DNA from: Prorocentrum cordatum
Taxonomy: Eukaryota > Sar > Dinophyceae > Prorocentrales > Prorocentraceae
Assembly (NCBI GenBank): GCA_963575745.1
Contig: CAUYUJ010014597.1
Coordinates: 1 to 64,000 of the forward strand
DNA: 64,000 nt
Direction: 5' to 3'
The notes beneath the pieces are model-generated. The model was not told the origin of the DNA. It searched no databases and worked only from the letters and a program-made list of their open reading frames with translations. Positions 20,483 to 29,000 of this stretch are shown here, piece by piece (the first letter of the stretch is position 1; every line of letters starts with the position of its first letter). The position numbers were made by a program, and so were the translations under genes.

Positions 20483-22134
20483 TTAGTGTAGTGGTCCGAT
20501 ATAGGACATGATAGTACCAGTTGTACTCAAGTACGAGTTGTACGGTAGTCGGAGGGGTTCAGGGGTTCCAACGGCAACGCGCGCGGGGAAGAAGGAAAGA
20601 AATCCATGCGCCGCCAGGGGTCCCGGGTTTAACGGGTCGCCGCGAAGGTTGACCCCCCGCGGAAAGAAGAAAAGAAATCCGGCTGGGGGGTTGGGGGGTT
20701 GAGGGATGAGTCACGGGGGCGATACCGCGTCCTCGCTCTGAGCGCCGAAGGCACCGAGGAAGACCCGCGGCTGTCTATCGGCTCTCGCGGGCCCCCGCCC
20801 TCTCGGCGGCCCTGCTCGGGCCTCTTGGGGGCCCCCCGTCGGACCAGAAAACTAACGACGCCACCCCACTTACGGCTCCACGGGGCTTAGCGTACACCAG
20901 CAAATTTGGCGTGGGCCTCCTCTTGGCATACTCTGGGGCCCATGGGCCGCGGCGCAACATGGCGGGCCGCAGGTGGGGGGGGGGGGTCGTCTGTTCTGTG
21001 GTCGACACCCGTGGCCCTCTCCGGGCTCTCTCGGGAGCCTCTCGGGCCCCTCCTGGGGGCTCTCTTTGAGCTGGGGGCCCGGGGCGCAGCGGTGCGCCTC
21101 GCCAGCTCGCGTGCGGCGGCACGCCGCCCGGCACGAGCGCCGCGGCCCAGGATGCGCCTCTGCCGTGGCCCAGGGCGCGCACGCCTCTCCGCGGACGGGA
21201 CTCGCGGGCCCAAGAGGCGTGCAGCGGGCGCGCGCGACGAAAACGCCTGACCCACGAAACGTACACTGGGGGCACAACTGTCGTCCATGCGTGACCCTCC
21301 CGAGATGCCCCTGAGACGTCTGTGTGCCCCTGGGGCCTTCGGGTCATGAAATGTGTCCGTGGGGCACCTGCCGCCAGGCCGGTTTCTTATCTGACATGCT
21401 CACTGTATGTTACGCGAGGCCCTCTCGGGCTGATACGGCCTGAGCAGTGCTACTGGGGAGCGTAAGCCAGGAGCCAGGCCCCCCTCTCGCAAATGTGGGC
21501 CCTTGGCAGATCATGAATAGCACCGAGCACCTTCGAACCAATTCGCCCTCGTCGCTTTGATGCCCCGACTCAGCGTTGCGCACGTGTCTCACTGCTCTGC
21601 CAACGCCAGGGAGTGTCCATGGGACCAGTCGGGGCGGCGAGCGGAGGAGTGGACCGCAACAAGACCCTCGAGTTTTTACTGTATGGGCGAGCGCGAAGCT
21701 ACCCCAAGCCCACCGCTGCCTCCGTTGGAAAAAGCCGTGCCCTCTCCCTCGTTCGCCTTACTTGTGCCCCTTCGAATCATCATGCATCATCCTTTGCCTC
21801 TGATGGGACGGAGGCTGCCCCGGTCGATTGCTTAGATGCCACTTCGCATAATCGGAGTGAAGGGGCCGAGCGGTCTTGCAATGCCCCTGAGTGCGTGGCT
21901 GAAGTGCATACGATTCGCCTACCGACCCGTCGAAAATCTAAGCGCGACCCACCCATATCAGCACCTTCGAAACATGAGCGCCTGCTGCGGGCTCGTGTTT
22001 AGAACCATGTGCGCCTGGGTCGGGCTTCTTAACATTGGCTTTCGAGCCTTCGCCCGATCACTCTCGTCCGCAACTGCGTGGGCTATGGCATTGAAGACTG
22101 ACGCGCCCAAGCAGCTCCTGATTCGACTACACGC
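20483..22134. other. Stretch without a supported gene
   Basis: GC-rich mixed sequence with small patches of TTGGGGCC-type repeat (20815-20835, 20998-21062 ) and a G-run at 20977. Several overlapping short frames on both strands, none with convincing composition. 21540-22070 is of ordinary composition and could hide an exon, but I cannot support one. Confidence 0.5.
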
Positions 22135-22297
22135 AAGAGTGACCCTGAGTAAGAGTGACCTCTGGTGCGCGGCTCTTGGGGGGCCGCGGCGGAACCAACA
22201 CACCAGTACGCAAGACGCTGCTACCGCATCGCGTTCGGCGATCGGGGGACCCCACTGGGCCCGCACCAAAGGTCACTCCGGCGAAAGGTCACTCTTA
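22135..22297. mobile_element. Inverted-repeat element with doubled AAGAGTGACC ends
   Basis: AAGAGTGACC occurs at 22135 and 22151. GGTCACTC at 22271 and GGTCACTCTT at 22288 mirror it. The similarity continues inward: CTCTGGTGCG (about 22160-22169) against CGCACCAAAG (22262-22271). About 163 bp, non-coding interior, no clear target duplication. Same architecture as the elements at 2074 and 14868. Confidence 0.65.
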
Positions 22298-22708
22298 CAC
22301 GAGACCTATGCTGCATCATAGCAGCAATTCGGCCGCTGACTTTCGTCCTGGGCTCGGTTTAGTGAAATGATGAAGTTCGGTCGTTCATTTCTAATCGTGC
22401 TCATTTCTAACCGTGCTCGTTTCTAATGGTTCCTGGCCCCCTGGTGGCCAGGAAGAGGTCCAGGACAGAAGAGTTAGAAAGGAAAGGATCGTGGCCCCCC
22501 CCCCCCCCAAAGACCGAAGAACTCCCGAAGACTTAAAAACGAGCAGTGTGTACATCCTCACACGGCACGGCCTGCACTTGGCCCCGAGGGACGGAGGCCT
22601 GAAGCGCTCGCCAGATGCGGCCCTCTCTCCGCCGACCGCTGCGCTGCGCCTGCGGCACACGGCCCACCCCAGCGCGGGCCTGCCGAAGCACGGGACGGAG
22701 TGGCCTCC
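22298..22708. other. Spacer with a small tandem repeat
   Basis: Three units of CGTGCTCATTTCTAAT type at 22383-22428, then a poly-C run (22497-22507). It is probably the 3' flank of the minus-strand gene that ends at 22709. No other gene seen. Confidence 0.6.
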
Positions 22709-23374
22709 TCAGTCCGAGGCGGAGTCCCAGGAGAGGTACTTCGCATACCTCGACCTGTACGCGCCGTCACTGCAGTAGGCCTCCTTGCAGTAGACCACGT
22801 CGCAGTGGAAGCTGCCCTGCGCGCACGCTATCCTGGACTTGGCCGCCGCCCTGCGAGACGCCATGAGGCTGCCCGCCTCCCCGAACACGTAGCTGGTGTT
22901 GCGCGCGTCTTTCTTCAGGCCGGTGTAGAAATCTTGCAATCCGGTGCGCTTCCACCGGTCCCCGTAGCGCTTCGTGCAGGCTGCCTCGGCCTGCTCAGCA
23001 GTGGTGTGCTCGTTGATCTCATCGTCGACGCAGTGCTTCTCGAGGAAGCAGTACTTCGCGTCTTCGTCGTCGCCGCCCCTGCTGAGCTGCAAACTGCGCC
23101 TGCTCGCGGCGGCCTTCTTAGGCTGCGCGTCGATGAGGCATTCCTTCACCGTGCTCTGCCAGAAAGTGTCGTCCACACACCACGACTTGGGGTTGGAGTG
23201 GCCATCCCAGCCTGCCACCTTCCATCGAAGCCGCCACAGGTCAGACACGTTCTCGTTTGCCTCGATGCAGTCAAAGGGCGCCTCACACATCCACGGTGTG
23301 AGCTGGCAGTCGACGAAATATGCATCCTCGCCACGGTCTGGGTTGATCCCGGCGTCCTCCTGTCCAAAGAAAAT
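22709..23374 (-). CDS. Cys-rich conserved-looking protein, terminal exon
   Basis: A clean acceptor (GTTTGTTTCAG) precedes a 222-codon frame that ends at 22709. Codon use is strongly G/C-ending. The protein has paired cysteine motifs: ...FVDCQLTPWMCEAPFDCIEA..., ...SWCVDDTFWQSTVKECLIDA..., ...KYCFLEKHCVDDEINEHTT..., ...CTKRYGDRWKRTG... and a final ...FHCDVVYCKEAYCSDG. Two segments share the CVDD-x-(F/I) pattern, suggesting an internal duplication. I remember similar Cys-rich, Trp-rich sequences in dinoflagellate gene sets but no function. Upstream exons on the minus strand were not found; 23.4-24.3 kb looks non-coding. Likely secreted or lumenal, by its cysteine content, but no signal peptide is on this exon. 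Confidence 0.65.
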   Translation of the reverse strand: MFFGQEDAGINPDRGEDAYFVDCQLTPWMCEAPFDCIEANENVSDLWRLRWKVAGWDGHSNPKSWCVDDTFWQSTVKECLIDAQPKKAAASRRSLQLSRGGDDEDAKYCFLEKHCVDDEINEHTTAEQAEAACTKRYGDRWKRTGLQDFYTGLKKDARNTSYVFGEAGSLMASRRAAAKSRIACAQGSFHCDVVYCKEAYCSDGAYRSRYAKYLSWDSASD

Positions 23375-24061
23375 CTGAAACAAACGCTGGCCATCGCTCG
23401 GACGTCCATTCCCTGTGTTTTTTTCGGTTTCGTGCGTGTTTTTTTTCGTCAAATGATCAAGGATGCTCCTCGATGGCCCTCGCCGAGAGAAAAGTGCACA
23501 CGTCCGAGCGATGCCAAGAACGTTCATGAGCCGCTTCGCATGACCCCCTTTCCGCCCCGCAGCCCTAACACTGAACAAGCATTCCGAGAGAAGCGGGGCC
23601 CGACACATCTGCAAGCCAACACCTCGAACGCAAGTGGCGGCGGAAAATGGGTCGTTTCTCATTCAGGCGCTGCTGTGGCAGTTTTTGTCCTTCCGCCGCC
23701 CATCGTCTCCGGGCGCATCGCGATGCCGTGGCCCAGGGAAAACGCGGACACGAGGATCGGGGATGGACAGACCCCCCTTTAGTAAAACGTGGTTTAGTGA
23801 AAACGACCTGAGGCCCAAACCTGGCGGGCGCAAGCCTGGAAAATAACGGCCACGGCGCCCTCTCGAGAACCGAAAACGGACAATTCACTAATCGACGTGT
23901 CACTGTTGGGGGCTCTGTCCACCCCCGAGAGGATCGTCGCCGAGCCCAGAGACCCGCCCAGCCGGCCTGGCATGGCGGCGTGCGCGGCCGATCCAGCGGG
24001 CGATATGTACGAGTACAATATCCGCCCGGCTCTGGTCGGGGCACCAGTGTCGGTTTCGGTT

Positions 24062-24106
24062 GGAGGAGGAGGAGGAGGAGGAGGAGGAGGAGGAGGAGGA
24101 GGGGGA
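24062..24106. repeat. GGA triplet tract
   Basis: Short (GGA)n run. Surrounding sequence from 23375 to 24171 holds no supported exon; a TTTAGTAAAACG / TTTAGTGAAAACG pair of direct repeats lies at 23780-23805. Confidence 0.9.
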
Positions 24107-24171
24107 GGTCTGGAGAGGCCCCCCCAAAGAAGGTCCCAAGGGCCAGCTCGGTTGGGTTCCCCGCTGGACTG

Positions 24172-24261
24172 TTTCCTTGTCGGTGTCTGCTGGAGACTCC
24201 AACAGACACCGACAAGGAAAGAGAAACGAAGAGGTACTCCAACTTGGAGTACCTCTTCGTT
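24172..24261. repeat. Twin adjacent palindromes
   Basis: First palindrome: 24172-24195 against 24197-24220 (24-bp arms, one mismatch, single central base). Second: 24225-24242 against 24244-24261 (18-bp perfect arms, AACGAAGAGGTACTCCAA, single central base). Only four bases separate them. Cruciform-like structures with such tiny loops are usually unstable in replication. Confidence 0.95.
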
Positions 24262-24362
24262 GATCTTCTGTTGTATCCTGCCTATCTTCTCTTGCCTATA
24301 CGCACTCACTATACATGCGAACTGCCCCGCAATTGCGGATCAGAGCGAGGTGGCTGGCGCAG

Positions 24363-24455
24363 GCTGGGTCGCGGGTGGGTCGCGAGTGAGTCGCGGGTGG
24401 GTCGCGCGGTGGGTCGCGGCATGGGTCGCGGGGGGGTCGCGGGGGGAGCCGCGGG
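24363..24455. repeat. GGGTCGCGG minisatellite
   Basis: About eight units of 10-12 bp with a GGGTCGCGG core. 24470-24840 has ordinary composition, with no supported exon. Confidence 0.85.
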
Positions 24456-24845
24456 GAGACGACAACAACAATCATTTTAAACATGTTCGGACTCATATGC
24501 TTGCGTGTTAACCAACATGTATATCCCAAACTCTCGATACCTGCCATCTTTGTCTTTGATTGAAATTACCCCCCTTTGGGGGGATATGTTCCTTCCCTGC
24601 CATGAGTAATAGGCGCAGTTCCCCAAACAGGAAGAATAGAAATCCGCCGACCCTGTCGGCGTGTGTGAAGAGTTTCGCCGTTCGAATCGTCGTCGCCGTC
24701 ATTCGTTACTAGTCATATCAATCGTCGTCTTTCTTTGCGCTCTCCTTCCCCTGTGCCCGTCGCCACGCCAGCCGAAGCGAAATTGAGCAACGTCGTACTA
24801 AACTCCAAAAAAGACCCCTTCACTTTGATTCCTTCGTGCCGGGAA

Positions 24846-24945
24846 AGGTGGGGGGGGTCCTGGGTCCGGTCCTGGGGGGAGGGTCCTGGGGGGTCCGGGG
24901 GGGGTCACAGGAATGGGGTCCTGGGAGGAGGGTCCCGGCGGCTCC
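24846..24945. repeat. GGTCCTGGG minisatellite
   Basis: Degenerate units with GGGTCCTGGG cores on the plus strand. Confidence 0.8.
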
Positions 24946-24959
24946 CTCCCAGGGTGTCG

Positions 24960-25510
24960 TGGAGCCCAAAGAGCCCAAAACGAGCCAACAGTGCCCCGAG
25001 AGGCCCCCAAGACTGTCCCAGAAGGCTTCGAATCGCCGAACGATCTGTCTAAGACGCGCTCACGGCCTCCAGACGTCGCACGAATCTTGCAAGACGCCCC
25101 AAGAAGCCTCCAAGAGCACTCCCAAGAGGGCCCCACAAGGAAAACTCATCAAAGTCCCATACGTAAGTTTTTGATGCGTTTCGGCGTTTTTGCCTCTTGC
25201 ATTTCCCGGCGTTCCAGGACGGCCCAACAGGCCTCTCATCGTTCCAAGACAACCGAAGAGCCCTCCAGGAAGAGCCCAAACGGCCCAAGAGAGCCCCAGT
25301 ACGGCCCAAGACGCCCCCAAGACGGCCCCAAGAGGTCCCCCAGACGGCTGCAGGACCGTGCCCTGGCGAGGGGCCAAGACGGACATGTCGAACCCTCGGC
25401 CCCGAGGGGCTCCCAGGAAGAACGGAGAAGCCCCCAGGAAACCCTCCACAAACCTGAGTGACTCCCAAAACGCCCCCGGGAATCCCCAATAGGCCTCCAA
25501 AAACTTCCCC
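24960..25510 (-). repeat. TTGGGGCC-type repeat field, inverse orientation
   Basis: Dense units reading CCAAGACGGCCCCAAGAG on the plus strand, i.e. the reverse complement of the field at 10915-13380. Both strands stay open; no gene is inferred. It ends 330 bp upstream of the relict spliced leader. Confidence 0.85.
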
Positions 25511-25842
25511 TCGTCCTCGTCGTCGTCTTCAGGGTCGGCGGCACCGGCCAGAGGGCCTTTCAATAATGGAAAAGGGAGACAACGAAGAGGGAAGGAGAGG
25601 AAGGAGGGAACGGGGCAAGAGAGAAGGAGAGATGGAGGGCAAAAGGGATCAGCAAGGGGGCTTAGCAAGAGGACGCGGCAAATAAGTTTCAGGCGAGAGC
25701 GCGGTTCCTGCGCATATTATGAAAGTGTCCTGAACGAAACGGCAATTCCAGAGCGCCGAGGGATCGGCGCGTGAGTAATCCCACCAGCCCTCTGGGCGTA
25801 GGTGGTTTAGGGAATTCTTGACGCTTCGCGTATCCCCACCAG

Positions 25843-25864
25843 TCCGTAGCCCCCTTGGCTCAAG
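25843..25864 (+). other. Relict dinoflagellate spliced leader
   Basis: Matches the 22-nt dinoflagellate spliced leader (the form starting TCCGTAGCC and ending TTGGCTCAAG) at 19 of 22 positions; the only differences are CCC in place of ATT at positions 10-12. A chance match this good is very unlikely in 64 kb. It lies 160 bp upstream of the first good ATG (26025) of the long reverse-transcriptase frame, in the same orientation. Genomic leader copies are known marks of mRNA that was trans-spliced, reverse-transcribed and reinserted. Confidence 0.8.
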
Positions 25865-26024
25865 CCGTTTCTGGGCCCCGGCCCCTCGGCCGGGTCTCCC
25901 AGCTCAAGGGGTTTCCCCTAGGAGTTTTTTGAGCCGCGCGTCTCCCCCGGGGCCGCGCCGCCATAGCAGACTCCCTGGATTCCTCTTCGTCGGCTACGCG
26001 CACCCACTGGCCCTCGGGCTTAGC

Positions 26025-29000
26025 ATGGATGGGCGACCGATCGGTGACGGTCCTGACATCCCTGGTGCGATGATGACCGCGTCGCCAGTCGACGACCGCG
26101 CGGCCAGCGGGCTGGCAGACTCAAGGCATCCTCACCCTGGATCGCAGGACACCATCCCTCCGGGGCAGCCGTCGCCCCTCGCCCCCTGGGATGTGAATGC
26201 CCCCGCCGACGCCTCGCGCACACGAGAACCGATGGCCTTCAGCCAAACGGGAAGATGGGGAGATACGTTCAACCCCGCGATACACACTGATATAGCGACC
26301 TTCAGTCGCTTCCCTGGATTTTATAACGACAGGCATGACGCCCTCCCGCCTAGCCTATCCCCCTCTCTGACCCCCACCCTTCCCATGCCCATTGCTGGGC
26401 GCCCAATCTCCTTCTCTCCAGGCGGTGCTGGGCAGAGCTGGATCGCCCACGGCGATGCCAGGATTACGGGGGGCGATGGCCCCACTCCAGAGCAGGCGAA
26501 CCCCCCCGCGGACCCAGGGTCGCTTGGGCCGCGTACTGGCGTTTGGCAGAGGGATGCACCCAACGACCGACCCAGGGGCTTCAACGACGATGGTGGGGGG
26601 ACCAGGGATTTGGCCCCCCCAGATGGTGACCGCGGGTACGTCGGGAGGGGAGACAGGCAGACGCCTGCCCTCGGTCCCGACTCGCATCAAAGAGGCTTGC
26701 GCCTTCACTCCGCCGAACGTCCCCTCCTGGACGCTTCTGCGCAGAGAGAAGCAGCCTTCAGCTGCGAATCGGACATGGAAGAGGGGCCTTCAGCCCTTGG
26801 AGCGATCTGTGACACAGCAGAGCGAGCCTTCAGCTCGAGGCTCCAAGGCACATCTAACAACCTCAGAGTTGACGAGCCTTCAGCTCGAGAATCGGAGACG
26901 GCACCAATGGTCGTCGAGAGTGCCGCTGGGCATGTGGCCACGAGCGGCGACGGGAGGCGCCGCTCGCCCGCCGCCTTTCCTGGAGTTGACTGCGCTGAAC
27001 ACACAGAGAATGGGCCTTCAGCCCGAGGAGCTTCCAGCGAGACAGCAACTTTGATCGACCCAGCAGCCTGGGGCGCCCCGAGCGGGCGCCTCGGCGCTGA
27101 GGTCGATGCAACGACCAGTCAACTCCCTGGACACTCCCGTAACCCCGAAGACTTTCGTCAGCCATCCGCCCCCCAGTCGGACAGCCGCGGACGTGACGAG
27201 CCTTCAGCTCGAGATTCTCATACTGAAGGAGCCTTCAGCTCGATGGTCCAAGGCGCAGCGGGATGCAGCATAATGGACATAGAAGATGGGCCTTCAGCCC
27301 TTGGAGCGACCTGTGACACAGCAGAACGAGCCTTCAGCTCGAGACTCCAAGGCGCATCCAGCAACCCCAGAGGTGACGAGCCTTCAGCTCGAGAATCGGA
27401 GACGGCACCAATGGCCCTCGGGAGTGCCACTGGGTATGTGGCCGCGAGCGGCGATAGTCGCCGCCGCGCGCCCACCGCCCTCCCTGGAGTTGACAGCACT
27501 GCGCACCTAGAGAACGGGCCTTCAGCCCGAGGAACCCCCAGCGAGACAGCAGCGCTGACCGACCCCGCTGCTTGTGACGCCCCAGGCGGGCTGCTCGGCT
27601 CCGAGGGCGATGCATCGACATGTCAACTCCCTGGGCACGCCTGGAACCCCGAAGACTCTCGTCAGCCGACCGCCCCCCAGTCGGACAGGCGCGGACGCGA
27701 AGAGCCTTCAGCTCGAGATTCTCATACTGAACGAGCCTTCAGCTCGAGGGTCCAAGGCGTAGCGGGATGCAGCAGGATGGACGCAGAAGATGGGCCTGCA
27801 GCCCTTGGAGCGACCAGTGATGCAGTAGAGCGAGCCTTCAGCTCAAGACTCCCAGGCGCACCCAGCAACCACAGAGGTGACGAGCCTTCAGCTCGAGAAT
27901 CGGGGACGGCACCAGCGGTCCTCGGGAGTGCCGCTGGGCATGTGGCCACGGGCGGCGACGGGAGTCGCCGCGCGCCCGCCGCCCCTCCTGGAGTTGGCAG
28001 CATCGCACACGCAGAGAATTGGCCTTCAGCCCGGGGAGCACCCAGAGAGACAGCAGCATTGACCGACCCCGCAGTCTGGGATGCCCCAGGCGGGCCGTTC
28101 GGAGCCGAGGGCGATGCATCGAACAGCCAACTCCCTGAGCACTCCTGGAATTCCGAAGACTTTCGTCAGACATCCGCCCCCCAGTCGGACAGCCGCGGAC
28201 GTGACGAGCCTTCAGCTCGAGATTCTCGCACTGAACGAGCCTTCAGCTCGAGAGCCCAAGGCGTATCGGGATGCAGCAGAGCGGACATAGAAGACGGGCC
28301 TTCAGCCCTCGTAGCGACCTGTGACGCAGCAGAGCGAGCCTTCAGCTCGAGGCTCCAAGGCACGGCCAGCAATCTCAGAGAAGACGAGCCTTCAGCTCGA
28401 GAATCGGAGACGGCACCAATGGTCGTCGAGAGTGCCGCGGGGCATGTGGCCACGAGCGGCGACGGGAGGCGCCGCTCGCCCGCCGCCTTTCCTGGAGTTT
28501 ACTGCGCTGAACACACAGAGAATGGGCCTTCAGCCCGAGGAGCCCCCAGCGAGACAGCAGCTTTGATCGACCCAGCAGCCTGGGGCGCCCCGAGCGGGCG
28601 CCTCGGCGCTGTGGTCGATGCTACGACCAGTCAACTCCCTGGACACTCCCGTAATCCCGAAGACTTTCGTCAGCCACCCGCCCCCCAGTCGGACAGTCGC
28701 GGACGTGACGAGCCTTCAGCTCGAGACTCCCACGCTGAACGAGCCTTCAGCTCGAGGGTCCAAGGCGTACCGGGTAACCGCAGAAGTGGCGAGCCTTCAG
28801 CTCAAGACCCAGGAACAGCCCCAATGGACTTAGAGAGAGGCGCCGAGGCCGTGACTGCGAACGGAGACGACCTCGACCCTCCTGGGTCTCCTGACGCCCT
28901 TCCCCCTGGAGGTGCGGGCGCGGACACCAGAGTCGCGCCCAGCCCCCGCGCAGCAAACCTCACAGAAGAGACTGGCCTTCAGCCAGGAGGAAGAGAGCGA

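Noticed and set aside
21525-21550. GGTTCGAA-like T-arm (minus strand) suggesting a tRNA
   Set aside because: The flanks do not form a T-stem, and no acceptor or D-arm can be folded around it.
21836-22321. 161-codon plus-strand frame
   Set aside because: It runs through the inverted-repeat element at 22135-22297, and the remainder has no convincing codon bias or motif.
26745-28800. CRISPR-like array
   Set aside because: The repeats are long (504 bp), coding and tandem, with no unique spacers of constant length and no cas genes; the genome is eukaryotic.
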